Notes under the pieces: generated by a model | Databases searched by the model: none | What the model saw: the letters and a program-made list of their open reading frames with translations, nothing else | What the model was told of the DNA's origin: nothing | NCBI GenBank assembly: GCA_029210965.1 | Contig: JARGFZ010000015.1 | Span: 1 to 64,000, forward strand | Direction of reading: 5' to 3' | DNA: 64,000 bases | DNA from: a bacterium | Lineage (GTDB): Bacteria > BMS3Abin14 | In this document: one piece after another, positions 40,413 through 48,791 of the stretch | Layout of the letters: each line of letters begins with the position of its first letter | Position numbering within the stretch: position 1 is the stretch's first letter | Position numbers and translations under genes: made by a program

Positions 40413-42488
40413 ATGAAAGGTTTCGAAAGAGCATTTTTGGTCCTGTTATTGGTTCCTGTCCTTATGGTGTCGGCGTGCAGCAACCCGCTGGACAGCAGCA
40501 GTACGGACGGTGTTCAGTTCACTCCCCAGCCCCTGGGTATGGATTACTGCTACGATTGCCACAATGTCCCAGGTTCCAGTCAGGCGTTCGAACAGGTATT
40601 TGAGGGATGGGTGATCAGCCGGCACTCCAACTTCGACTACTACGATAGTGTTTCTCATTCCGGAACCCCTGTGGACCCCTTCAATTTGGGAGTGTACAAC
40701 TACAGCGACATCGAAGGCTATCCCAGCTACTATTCCAATACTTTGGTTTACCCGACAAGCTGCAGCCCGTGCCACATGGGTCCTGACGACGGAGGTCAGT
40801 TCCTCGATGCCAATGCAGGTGGGGTGATATTCAATGACCCGAACCTGGGGGAGCAATACCGTTTTATAGTCGACTGCGAGGCGTGCCACGTAAGTGGAAC
40901 AGGACATTTTGGCGGAGCTTCCCCTCCTGAGGTGGCCATCCCGGCCTTTCACCAGTGCACAGAGTGTCATCCGCCCACTGACCCCATGCTCATTTCCCCG
41001 GCCTTTGCGGATGCCGAGCACACCGACCACCACGGTCCCGATTCGACCCGCATGTGGTCCTATGGGGATACGGTTATTTACGATATCGTGGGAAGAACAG
41101 GAGCTTCCCCTATAGACACAGCGACCCTGGTCCTGGCTTCCAATTCCTTTGATGCCTATATCATCAGTGCGGCTTGGCTTGCTGCCAACGGCGGTTCCTG
41201 GACCTTCGATTCCCACGAGACCATTAACGATACTCACTACCAGGGGATCTGGATGATCGACGAACCTAACGAGCTGGTGATCTACGAGGTCCCCACCTCC
41301 AGGTTCGGTTACGTGGACCTGACCAACACCTCTCCCAATTCGGGCATGGCCAGAGCCGACGCTGTTGACTCTTGCACAGCAAGTTGCCACGGGGCCCACG
41401 AGTTCGATCTCACCATCAACGAGCAGTGGTTCCACGGCGCGCATCATCCCAACATTGAGGGTCCCCTGGGAACAACCACAAGCAGGGGGAATGTGGTACT
41501 GGACATTCCCGGGCCAGCCAACTGGGGGGCGGTGGACCATGGGTTTAACGCCTCGTGCTATCGCTGCCACAATGCCATGGGGTTCGCAGAGGTGGCCCCG
41601 GGTTACGGCAACGCCATTCTCACACCTGCCAATTCGGACGGTTTTATAACCTGCAACGCTTGCCACGATGGGGTGAATTACCCGACTGCTAATGACAAGA
41701 GTCTCCGCTTCAGCGGAGCGGTGCCTCTGTACGATTACCAGGGTGTTCCTTTGGCAAATGTTCAAGCGGGAAGGAACGCTGTTTGTGTTTACTGCCATCA
41801 AGGCCGTGAGGATGGCAGTCACGTTGATGCAGATATCGCCTCAGGCTCGCCGGGATTCAGGAACATGCACTACCTGGCTGCCGGCGCCACCCTCTACGGA
41901 ATGAAGGGGTATGAATATTCCGGAAAGACCTATGCGGGAGAGCATACCTTCCACGTAGTGGCTGGTTGCGCCGGCTGCCACATGGCGGATGATCCCCCGG
42001 TAGACGATGTGGGTGGTCACACTTTCCACATGGCCTATGGGTCTACTGAAAATACCGCCTTCTGCGCAGCGTCCTGCCACACGTTCATGGTAGCTCTGGA
42101 CGATCCCGGGGCACCCCATGCTCATGGTGTGGACTGGGATGGAAATGGCGCCACCGTATCGGCCAAGGATGAAGTGGCATATCTCCTGACAGTACTCCTC
42201 CATGACGCCATCGAGGCCTACGACAGCCCCGACGATGCTGATACGATAGCAAATATAGACTATTCGAGCAGTTATCCCTATTTTGGAACTTCCGACCCCA
42301 CCCAGCAGTGGGACGGCACCGTTGCCAAAGCAGCTTTTAACTGGCAGTTCATATATAAAGACCCCGGAGCTTATGCCCATAACCCGAAATACGCAGTTCA
42401 GCTATTAAGGGATTCGTACAATGACATGGTCGATGCCCAACCGGCAGGTGCTCCGAGCATACCATCGCTGGGCGGTACAAGACCTTGA
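40413..42488 (+). CDS. Outer-surface multiheme c-type cytochrome lipoprotein
   Basis: A 691-residue lipoprotein (signal peptide with lipobox VSAC, Cys at about residue 22). Eight CxxCH sites (CYDCH, CSPCH, CEACH, CTECH, CYRCH, CNACH, CVYCH, CAGCH) plus CTASCH and CAASCH, each with three intervening residues, give up to ten hemes. By position and type it should be the exterior partner of the barrel and decaheme cytochrome, handing electrons to minerals, partners or soluble acceptors. The protein is rich in Asp, Gly and aromatic residues between hemes, as in surface cytochromes. The exact acceptor is unknown. Confidence 0.9.
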   Translation: MKGFERAFLVLLLVPVLMVSACSNPLDSSSTDGVQFTPQPLGMDYCYDCHNVPGSSQAFEQVFEGWVISRHSNFDYYDSVSHSGTPVDPFNLGVYNYSDIEGYPSYYSNTLVYPTSCSPCHMGPDDGGQFLDANAGGVIFNDPNLGEQYRFIVDCEACHVSGTGHFGGASPPEVAIPAFHQCTECHPPTDPMLISPAFADAEHTDHHGPDSTRMWSYGDTVIYDIVGRTGASPIDTATLVLASNSFDAYIISAAWLAANGGSWTFDSHETINDTHYQGIWMIDEPNELVIYEVPTSRFGYVDLTNTSPNSGMARADAVDSCTASCHGAHEFDLTINEQWFHGAHHPNIEGPLGTTTSRGNVVLDIPGPANWGAVDHGFNASCYRCHNAMGFAEVAPGYGNAILTPANSDGFITCNACHDGVNYPTANDKSLRFSGAVPLYDYQGVPLANVQAGRNAVCVYCHQGREDGSHVDADIASGSPGFRNMHYLAAGATLYGMKGYEYSGKTYAGEHTFHVVAGCAGCHMADDPPVDDVGGHTFHMAYGSTENTAFCAASCHTFMVALDDPGAPHAHGVDWDGNGATVSAKDEVAYLLTVLLHDAIEAYDSPDDADTIANIDYSSSYPYFGTSDPTQQWDGTVAKAAFNWQFIYKDPGAYAHNPKYAVQLLRDSYNDMVDAQPAGAPSIPSLGGTRP

Positions 42489-42569
42489 CAGCAGCGATGA
42501 ATGGCGTAGGCTAAACGTAGCAAACCGAGTCATCAAAACTGTTAACTGTGTTCGCAAAGGAGGGGGAAA

Positions 42570-42803
42570 ATGCTACTTTGGCTAATGGTTGGTATTGCCT
42601 TGGCTGTTTTTGGGGTCCTTGAGATCATGCTCAACTTTACTATGCCCTTTGTGGAGCTCAGGACTATCCTCCTTTTTCTCCTGGTCATGGGGATGTCCTA
42701 CCGCATCTATCTCATGGAGCGGGGAGGGGAAAAGGAAAAACTTAAAAACAAAGTCCGTGAACTGGAGGACAAACTGCGCCAATTGGAGATGGGCTTGGAG
42801 TAG
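42570..42803 (+). CDS. Small membrane protein with coiled-coil tail
   Basis: A 77-residue protein with two membrane helices (about 2-24 and 28-47) and a charged cytoplasmic coiled coil (EKEKLKNKVRELEDKLRQLE). AAAGGAGGGGG precedes the ATG. It lies 81 bases after the surface cytochrome and before a strong terminator, so it is probably the last gene of that operon. The function is unknown. Confidence 0.75.
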   Translation: MLLWLMVGIALAVFGVLEIMLNFTMPFVELRTILLFLLVMGMSYRIYLMERGGEKEKLKNKVRELEDKLRQLEMGLE

Positions 42804-42899
42804 GTTTAAATGGTTAAAAGCGTCAGGGGTCGAGGGTAGTCAGAGGATTACTCCTGAGGCCTTCAACCCCGGCGATTAAAAGTGCCGTAAAAGCAGTTC

Positions 42900-42925
42900 G
42901 CTGAAGGGCCGAAAGGCCCTTCAGC
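42900..42925 (+). terminator. Strong hairpin terminator ending the cytochrome operon
   Basis: GCTGAAGGGCC and GGCCCTTCAGC form an 11-bp stem with a GAAA loop. The following T-content is modest. Confidence 0.7.
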
Positions 42926-42949
42926 CGTTATTGTGGAATGTCCGGAAGC

Positions 42950-43480
42950 CAAATGCCCGCCAAGTTTACAGTAAAACCGAATTTTCACCACGGAGATGTT
43001 GAAGCATGGAGGAAAAGGAGAAAGGTCAAGTTCCGGGTAAAGGCGTGAATACTATAAAAGCGATGTTTTTTTACCACTGAGATCAGTGAGAACAGTGAGA
43101 GAACCTTTAAACCAGGAAATACCGCTTGTCATTCCGGGCACCGACCCGGAATCCAGTGGTATTTTTATTAAGTACGATAAAAGCTTTAACGCAGGGTGAC
43201 GCAGAGCGGCCGATCATGGCCGCACCGCAGGGTTACGCAGGGTAAACCTTTAAACTGAGGGAAGGACGGTATCCAGGTCTAAGTATCCAGGTTTTACGGA
43301 TCACCCGTCTTCGCTTTCAGCTTCCGTCTTCGTTCTTCGAACTACGCCGTGACAAGTCGCCGTGGCAGGCGGATCACGAATTACGATTCACGGTTTATTC
43401 ACCACAGACACAGAGGTCAAAGAGGAAGGCTTAAGGCTGGGGGAAAGAACAGGTTCTATGAAAGTAAATTTTCCCCTCGC
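42950..43480. repeat. Gene-less repeat island
   Basis: No coding support. Family C copies occur at about 42985, 43050, 43180 and 43395 (the second with ACTATAAAAGCGATG before ACCACTGAG). A double family E copy occurs at 43303-43355. The rest has no recognisable content. Confidence 0.8.
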
Positions 43481-43580
43481 AAAAACTATGGCAGGCATGG
43501 AAGTTCTTCTCACAGGATAACACTGAAACTATTGAGAAAACCGAAAGAAATCATTGGCGGATTAGTGTGAGAGGTACAAA

Positions 43581-44546
43581 TTGACACAATCGAGATTGAA
43601 GGATGGAAGCCCGGCAAGGGTAAAAAGGGTTGGGCTGAGCCTTCGCAGGGGGGTTCTTTCGGGGGTTTTCACCTCCTGGGCCCTTCTGAAGGTCATGATC
43701 CCCACCATGGTTCTGGTACAGATCCTCAAGGTGACCGGCCTGTTGAGTTCCATGGCTGTCGCTGCGGCTCCCCTGATGGATTTTTTCGGCCTGCCAGGTG
43801 AAAGTTCACTCGTTCTGATTACGGGAGGTTTGGTCAATATTTACGCCGCGATAGCTGTCGCTGTAAATATCCCCCTCACGGCTAAAGGGATGACGATCCT
43901 GGCCATCATGGTTCTCATTGCCCATAACCTCATTGTGGAGACCGCGGTTCAAAGCCAGTCAGGGACACCGGCCTGGATCACTCTCCCCGTCAGGATCTCA
44001 GCCGCCATTTTTGCCGGCCTCTTCTTCGCCTGGATCATGCCGGGAGGTGGAGAGGTTCTGGTTCAGGCTGGGATGTCCGCCGATGGTGTCCACACCTGGG
44101 GTCAGATCCTCATCGCCAACATGATATCCCTTGCCAAGATCATCGTGATCATCATCAGTCTGATGGTGGTTATGGACCTGAGCCGGGAGTTCGGAATTAT
44201 GGATCAAATTACTGCCGGCTTGAGTGTGCCAATGAAGTTCCTGGGAATGGACAGGCGGACCTCCCTGGTAACGGCTGTGGGGCTGCTTCTTGGCCTGGCC
44301 TACGGTGCAGGTCTCATTATTGAAGAGACAAGGCAAAACAATATCGGGAAAAGTGAGATCCTCCCAACAAACATTTTTTTGGGCACCAACCATGCCCTGA
44401 TCGAGGACACCCTTATCTTCGTTGCCGTTGGGGCCAGTTTGGGATGGATCGTTCTCGGACGTTTGCTGGTCGGTTACTTGATGCTCAAAATCTCCCTACC
44501 TCTGGTCCGGTATTTCTGGAAGCCAGAGGGGTTTGGATCAAATTAG
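43581..44546 (+). CDS. Nucleoside-recognition (GATE) domain membrane protein
   Basis: A 321-residue inner-membrane protein with about eight helices and two Gate-like halves (about 25-140 and 190-300), as in spore-maturation-A/B-like and nucleoside-recognition proteins. Typical pieces are SSLVLITGGLVNIYAAIAVA and IMVLIAHNLIVETAV in half 1, and NIFLGTNHALIEDTLIFVAVGA in half 2. The transported solute is unknown; related proteins include putative nucleoside or iron transporters. The start is a TTG at 43581 behind GAGAGG, as no good ATG is available; this start is moderately sure. Confidence 0.8.
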   Translation: MTQSRLKDGSPARVKRVGLSLRRGVLSGVFTSWALLKVMIPTMVLVQILKVTGLLSSMAVAAAPLMDFFGLPGESSLVLITGGLVNIYAAIAVAVNIPLTAKGMTILAIMVLIAHNLIVETAVQSQSGTPAWITLPVRISAAIFAGLFFAWIMPGGGEVLVQAGMSADGVHTWGQILIANMISLAKIIVIIISLMVVMDLSREFGIMDQITAGLSVPMKFLGMDRRTSLVTAVGLLLGLAYGAGLIIEETRQNNIGKSEILPTNIFLGTNHALIEDTLIFVAVGASLGWIVLGRLLVGYLMLKISLPLVRYFWKPEGFGSN

Positions 44547-44568
44547 GCCAAATTGTAGTGATAACAAC

Positions 44569-44597
44569 TTGACACCGTGTGACTAGTGGGAAACAAT
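44569..44597 (+). promoter_or_regulatory. Candidate promoter of the rubredoxin-roo operon
   Basis: TTGACA at 44569-44574, a 17-base spacer, then AACAAT at 44592-44597. The -35 flank AACAACTTGACA is identical to that of the promoter at 28805. Confidence 0.45.
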
Positions 44598-44664
44598 ACG
44601 GCAATTCGAGTCGGTCGGGATGGCCTTGGCCGGTCAAATAACATTGGAACAGGGAGGAAAGACC

Positions 44665-44823
44665 ATGAAAAAGTATAACTGTACAGTCTGTGGTTATCTC
44701 TATGACCCCGCAGTAGGCGATCCAGACGCAGGGATCGCCGCCGGGACCCCTTTTGACGATCTACCCGAAGATTGGGTATGCCCCGAGTGTGGTGCAGACA
44801 AGAGTTTTTTCGAGGAGGATTAA
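44665..44823 (+). CDS. Rubredoxin
   Basis: A 52-residue rubredoxin. Both iron-binding loops are intact: [10 protein letters not shown] near residue 6 and CPECGADKS near 39. It carries single electrons in the cytoplasm and is the natural donor to the Roo flavodiiron protein encoded next; the two genes are one base apart. The ATG at 44665 follows GGGAGG and gives the standard N-terminus MKKYNC. Confidence 0.96.
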   Translation: MKKYNCTVCGYLYDPAVGDPDAGIAAGTPFDDLPEDWVCPECGADKSFFEED

Positions 44824-44824
44824 A

Positions 44825-46012
44825 TTGAGCGCGATCCAACTTGCACCTGGTGTTCACTGGATAGGTGCCATCGACAAGGACATTCGCGTTTTTGACGTGA
44901 TCATGAAGGCGGAGCAGGGAACGACCTACAACTCCTACCTGGTCCAGGGATCCAAAGGCTGCGCCCTTATTGAAACGGTGAAGGCCCGGTTCTACGACTC
45001 TTACCTTTCCACGATCGAGACCCTGGTCGATCCAGCACAGATCGACTATATCGTTATGAACCACGCGGAACCGGATCACTCCGGGTCTCTGGGCAAAATC
45101 CTGCAGGAGGCTCAGTCGGCTCAACTCGTCGCCTCCAAAAACGGTGTCCCTTTCATCCAAGGGATACTGAACCAGGATGTGGATGTCCGGGCGGTGGGGG
45201 ATGATGATTCCATCGATCTGGGGGGTGTGACCCTGGAGTTCATCCAGGCTCCATTCCTCCATTGGCCCGACACCATGTTTACCTTCGTAAGGGAGCATGG
45301 CATCCTGTTCCCCTGCGATTTTCTGGGCAGCCACTATGCCGATGAGCGGATGTTCGATGATGAGTTAGACGATTTTACCTATGCCCGCAGCTACTACTTT
45401 GACCATATTATCCGTCCTTTCAAAGAGTTCGCTGTTAAGGCTATGGACAAGATAGAGGATCTTCCTGTCCAGATTATCGCTCCCAGCCACGGTCCTGTTC
45501 TCCGCACCGATGTTAATAAATACATTGAGGAATGCAGGAACTGGTGTGCGGTGCCGTCCAAGGGCGAGAAACCCAGGGTTCTGGTGTTTTATGCATCCAG
45601 TTACGGTAACACGCGGCGCATGGCCGAAAGTGTGGCCGATGGCTGCCGGGGCGCTGGGGCCGATGTCACCCTTTTCGACCTTGAGGTGACAGTAGGAGGT
45701 TCGATCCTGGATGAGGTAGAAAGTGCCGATGCTCTGGCAGTAGGGTCCCTCACGATCAACGGGGATGCAGTGAAACCTGTCTGGGACTTTCTGTCCTCCC
45801 TGGCTACTCTTAAGCTGAGGGGGAAGGCCGGTGCTGCTTTTGGCTGCTTCGGCTGGAGCGGTGAAGCAGTGAAGTTCATTGAGGACCGAATGAAAGCTAT
45901 TAAGCTGAAGGTCCCTGTGGAGGGTGTTCGGGCCAAGTTGATGGTTACGGAGCAGGACCTGGATGAGTGCAGGGCCCTTGGTAAAAGCCTGACCGAATCT
46001 TTAACCTCCTAG
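44825..46012 (+). CDS. roo: Rubredoxin:oxygen oxidoreductase (FprA-type flavodiiron protein)
   Basis: A 395-residue cytoplasmic enzyme that reduces O2 to water and/or NO to N2O. The N-terminal beta-lactamase-like di-iron domain has the H-x-E-x-D-H motif (NHAEPDHSGSL, near residue 80), the Asp in PCDFLGSH and the His in APSHGP. The C-terminal flavodoxin domain has the FMN loop VFYASSYGNTRRMAE near 258. The start is a TTG at 44825 with GAGGAGG upstream, one base after the rubredoxin stop. This pair defends an anaerobe against oxygen. Confidence 0.94.
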   Translation: MSAIQLAPGVHWIGAIDKDIRVFDVIMKAEQGTTYNSYLVQGSKGCALIETVKARFYDSYLSTIETLVDPAQIDYIVMNHAEPDHSGSLGKILQEAQSAQLVASKNGVPFIQGILNQDVDVRAVGDDDSIDLGGVTLEFIQAPFLHWPDTMFTFVREHGILFPCDFLGSHYADERMFDDELDDFTYARSYYFDHIIRPFKEFAVKAMDKIEDLPVQIIAPSHGPVLRTDVNKYIEECRNWCAVPSKGEKPRVLVFYASSYGNTRRMAESVADGCRGAGADVTLFDLEVTVGGSILDEVESADALAVGSLTINGDAVKPVWDFLSSLATLKLRGKAGAAFGCFGWSGEAVKFIEDRMKAIKLKVPVEGVRAKLMVTEQDLDECRALGKSLTESLTS

Positions 46013-46023
46013 GTTATTGTTTT

Positions 46024-46725
46024 ATGGTGATCGTTTTACGGCATGTCCCCTATGAAGGCCCCGGCCTCATCGAGGACATGCTGGAGGGAAGGGGACTTCC
46101 TTACAGGATAGTTGATGTACCCGGGGAAGGGGTCCCCCTTGGAGTGGCAGGTTTTACCGGGATCGTATCCATGGGCGGCCCCATGTCTGTCAACGACGGT
46201 ACCATGGAGATCGAGAAGGAAAAGGGACTTCTCCTTGAGGCCATAGGGAGGGGTATCCCCATCCTGGGTGTGTGTCTCGGGGCTCAGCTCATTGCCAGCG
46301 CCATGGGCGCCAGGGTCTATGCGGGCGATCAACCTGAGGTTGGATGGGGTGAGGTGACCCTGACTAAAAGCGGTATGGCAGATCCCCTCATGGCAGGGGT
46401 GGACAGTGTTTTTCCAGTTCTGCACTGGAACGGGGATACTTTTGACCTGCCGGAAGGTGCAGTGAAACTGGCCAGTTCCGATAAGTATGAAAACCAGGCC
46501 TTCAGGGCAGGGAGCAACATCTACGGCATGCAGTTTCACATGGAGATCGACGAGGAAATGGTTCGGGAATGGGTTGCCATGGATCTGGAAGAGGAGAACG
46601 GCATCGTTTCCGAGCCGGAGGAGATCCTGGATGGTGTGAGACTGTATCTGGACCAGGTACGGTTTGGCGGTTCTTTTGTTATCGGCAGGTTTCTGGACCT
46701 TGTGGCGGGGCGGGAGAGTGGTTAG
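46024..46725 (+). CDS. Class I glutamine amidotransferase-like protein
   Basis: A 233-residue GATase1 protein. The nucleophile elbow GVCLGAQLIA is near residue 84 and the catalytic His and Glu are in QFHMEIDEE near 177, where most have QFHPE. MGGPMSVND forms the oxyanion strand. It resembles stand-alone GMP-synthase-type amidotransferases such as gamma-glutamyl hydrolases or YfeJ. It follows roo by 11 bases, so it may be co-transcribed, but no functional link is known. Confidence 0.85.
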   Translation: MVIVLRHVPYEGPGLIEDMLEGRGLPYRIVDVPGEGVPLGVAGFTGIVSMGGPMSVNDGTMEIEKEKGLLLEAIGRGIPILGVCLGAQLIASAMGARVYAGDQPEVGWGEVTLTKSGMADPLMAGVDSVFPVLHWNGDTFDLPEGAVKLASSDKYENQAFRAGSNIYGMQFHMEIDEEMVREWVAMDLEEENGIVSEPEEILDGVRLYLDQVRFGGSFVIGRFLDLVAGRESG

Positions 46726-46736
46726 AATAAGCTGAA

Positions 46737-46839
46737 GTGAAGAGTGAATCGTGAACAGTGAAGGGTCAAAACAACAGATCCGAGAGACGATAACATTGTA
46801 CTGCTTACCATTCACGTTTCACTATTCACGGTTCACTGA
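46737..46839. repeat. Inverted heptamer-arm element (AGTGAAG / TTCACGT)
   Basis: The left arm 46737-46764 has GAGTGAA and CAGTGAA-type units. The right arm 46808-46839 has TTCACGT, TTCACTA and similar, complementary to the left. The core is about 43 bases. It fills the gap before the Nfu-type gene. Confidence 0.8.
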
Positions 46840-46858
46840 ATTTAAATGGAGGTTACAA

Positions 46859-47089
46859 ATGGTTGACAAGGAAAAGGTCAAAGAAGTTCTGGACAAGGTG
46901 AGAGTCTCTCTTCAGGCAGATGGCGGTGATGCTGAGCTGGTGGAGATAACTGACGAAGGTCTCGTAAAGCTGCGCCTCATGGGTGCCTGCTCCGGTTGTC
47001 CTATGTCCCAGATGACTCTGAAGAACGGCATTGAGCGGTCCTTGAGGGAAAACGTGGATGACTCCATCGTAGTTGAAGAGGTTGTGTAA
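46859..47089 (+). CDS. NifU C-terminal-domain (Nfu) Fe-S scaffold protein
   Basis: A 76-residue stand-alone Nfu domain that carries a 4Fe-4S cluster to target proteins. The CxxC site is CSGCPMSQMTLKNGIE near residue 44; the start VKEVLDKVRVSLQADGGDAEL is the family signature. The ATG at 46859 follows GGAGG; longer in-frame starts would translate the repeat. A heptamer array (CAGTACC units) begins right after its stop. Confidence 0.93.
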   Translation: MVDKEKVKEVLDKVRVSLQADGGDAELVEITDEGLVKLRLMGACSGCPMSQMTLKNGIERSLRENVDDSIVVEEVV

Positions 47090-47126
47090 AATCAGTACCC
47101 AGTACCCAGTAGAACCATATGTAATT

Positions 47127-47169
47127 AAAAAGGTCAGGTTACGCACATATTGCTAGACCTGACCTTTTT
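47127..47169. terminator. Bidirectional terminator
   Basis: AAAAAGGTCAGGT pairs perfectly (13 bp) with ACCTGACCTTTTT around a 17-base loop. It lies between the convergent Nfu gene (+) and rubrerythrin-like gene (-). Confidence 0.85.
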
Positions 47170-47179
47170 GTGTTCACTT

Positions 47180-47228
47180 TTCCTGGCTCCTGGCTCCTGG
47201 CTCCTGGCTCCTGGCTCCTGGCTACTGA
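47180..47228. repeat. CTCCTGG heptamer array
   Basis: Six units (the first TTCCTGG, then five perfect CTCCTGG) run to 47221, followed by the diverged unit CTACTGA. That unit contains, on the complementary strand, the TAG stop of the rubrerythrin-like gene. Confidence 0.95.
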
Positions 47229-47719
47229 TTACTCAACTGCTCTCTCATTTTGTACAGGTAGGCTGCGTGTCCCTTCTCCTGTTTCTCCAACTCCGAAACA
47301 GAAGCGCGGTCCTCAGGGTTATCGACCATATCTGCCATCTCTCTGTAAAAGCCCACCGACCTGAGTTCGAAGTCGAGGGCCATATCAATGGCCTCGATGA
47401 CATCACCGAGGTTCTCCGCTTTGCTGACAGCATCTTCAGGACTTGTGAATATACGCCTCGAGGCGGAAGCTCTCAGGTAGAGCAGATCTTGTTCAGTGGC
47501 GGCATAGTCCAGTTGACCCGGTCTGGCAAGGGCCTTTTTGAGGATGGCCTCAAAATCGGAGATGTGGTGATATTCGGCCTTTTCAAGGTGTCCGAACAGT
47601 TCCCTTGCCTCGTCTGATTCAGCAAGTTCCCGCAGCCTCCTGTAAAAGGCGGCACCGGCGGTCTCGATCTGGATCGCCATCTCGATGATCTCTTTCAGGT
47701 TCAGTTTTTTATCGGCCAT
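47222..47719 (-). CDS. Rubrerythrin-like ferritin-family protein
   Basis: A 165-residue four-helix-bundle protein with di-iron ligand patterns: Glu in IQIETAGAAFYRRL, ExxH in EKAEYHHISDFE, a second Glu in LDFELRSVGFYREM, and ExxH in ELEKQEKGHAAYL. This is the rubrerythrin/ferritin-like arrangement without the C-terminal rubredoxin domain. It likely acts in peroxide or iron handling beside rubredoxin and Roo. The start at 47719 follows GGGAGG; longer starts add a non-family leader. The stop codon is in the first diverged unit of the CTCCTGG array. Confidence 0.85.
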   Translation of the reverse strand: MADKKLNLKEIIEMAIQIETAGAAFYRRLRELAESDEARELFGHLEKAEYHHISDFEAILKKALARPGQLDYAATEQDLLYLRASASRRIFTSPEDAVSKAENLGDVIEAIDMALDFELRSVGFYREMADMVDNPEDRASVSELEKQEKGHAAYLYKMREQLSNQ

Positions 47720-47828
47720 GATAGCCTCCCATGACTGTGTAATTTGACCGGGAGTAGAACTTATCACCTCACCCGGTACATGTCTAGCAAGTGGTCATTG
47801 GAACCGGTTTTGTGATAGAAAATGGGAC

Positions 47829-48791
47829 ATGATCCTATTCAATCCTAAAAACTGTCCATCCATGTTTAAACTAACACGGGTATTTGAGACTGGCAAACCC
47901 CGGAGCAGGGGAATATTTTTCCTGGCGCTTGCCCTTATCATCCTTGTTCCGATGCAGGCCACGGCAGGAAATATCAAGGTCTCCTGGAACCCCGCACAGG
48001 TCAGGTCCGGAGGGGTGGTCATGATGAAGGTCCAGTCACCTGTCAGGCTCATGGCTGCTGAAGCGCAAACGGGTGAGGACCGGTTCCCCTTATTCAAGAT
48101 GGAAGGGGGGGCCTATGCTGCTTTGGTCGGGGTTGATGTGGCGTTAAAGGAACCATCCATGCCGGTGGATTTCGTTCTGTTCCCGGCCAAGGGCGGGCCA
48201 CCTTACAGGATCAGGGCAGATTTGAAAATAAAAGACGGGGCTTCGGGAGCCAAACGGACCCAGAACCTTTCACTCCCAACCGGGATGGTGGACCTTTCCC
48301 AGAAGAGGGTAAAACAGGTGCAAAAGGACAACAGGAATCTGGGGGATATCCTTGCCACCAGAAGCCGCGAGAGGTACTGGAAGGAAGGGTTCCTTTTGCC
48401 GCTGCAGGGCCGCATTACGACCAGGTTCGGCACAGGAAGAGTGTTGAACGGCAAGCCGCGCTCCTCTCACAGCGGTGTGGATATCTCAGGGAAAAAAGGG
48501 AAACCGGTAAAGGCATCCAACAGCGGGAAAGTCCTTCTGGCGGACGATTTTTATCTTTCAGGAAAAACGGTGGTAGTGGATCACGGTTGGGGTGTGTCAA
48601 CCCTCTACGCACACCTGGACAGGATCGATGTCCAGGAAGGACAGGAAATGAACAGGGGTCAGGTCCTGGGCACTGTGGGGACCACCGGCCGCTCCACCGG
48701 TCCGCACCTTCACTTCGGGGCGTTCATTCGTGGATCGAAGATTGATCCTCTGCTGCTTGTTGAAGTAACAAAGCAGTTAAGTACCCGGTAA
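47829..48791 (+). CDS. Secreted M23 (LytM-type) peptidase
   Basis: A 320-residue protein with a signal anchor (FFLALALIILVPMQATA, about 31-47), an Ig-like or beta-rich middle (about 50-150), and a C-terminal M23 domain: SHSGVDISGKKG supplies the first His and Asp, and TGPHLHFGAF the HxH motif. These are zinc endopeptidases cutting peptidoglycan cross-links, here in the periplasm. The start could be 47829 or the ATG at 47862. The final residues and the TAA stop fall in a CGGTAAT/CAGTAAC heptamer array. Confidence 0.88.
   Translation: MILFNPKNCPSMFKLTRVFETGKPRSRGIFFLALALIILVPMQATAGNIKVSWNPAQVRSGGVVMMKVQSPVRLMAAEAQTGEDRFPLFKMEGGAYAALVGVDVALKEPSMPVDFVLFPAKGGPPYRIRADLKIKDGASGAKRTQNLSLPTGMVDLSQKRVKQVQKDNRNLGDILATRSRERYWKEGFLLPLQGRITTRFGTGRVLNGKPRSSHSGVDISGKKGKPVKASNSGKVLLADDFYLSGKTVVVDHGWGVSTLYAHLDRIDVQEGQEMNRGQVLGTVGTTGRSTGPHLHFGAFIRGSKIDPLLLVEVTKQLSTR

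Noticed and set aside
40446-41822. Long open frame antisense to the surface cytochrome gene
   Set aside because: The plus strand has heme motifs and a lipobox; the antisense frame results from biased codon use.
46751-46858. Longer N-terminus for the Nfu protein
   Set aside because: The extra 36 residues are translated heptamer arms; the ATG at 46859 has its own GGAGG site.
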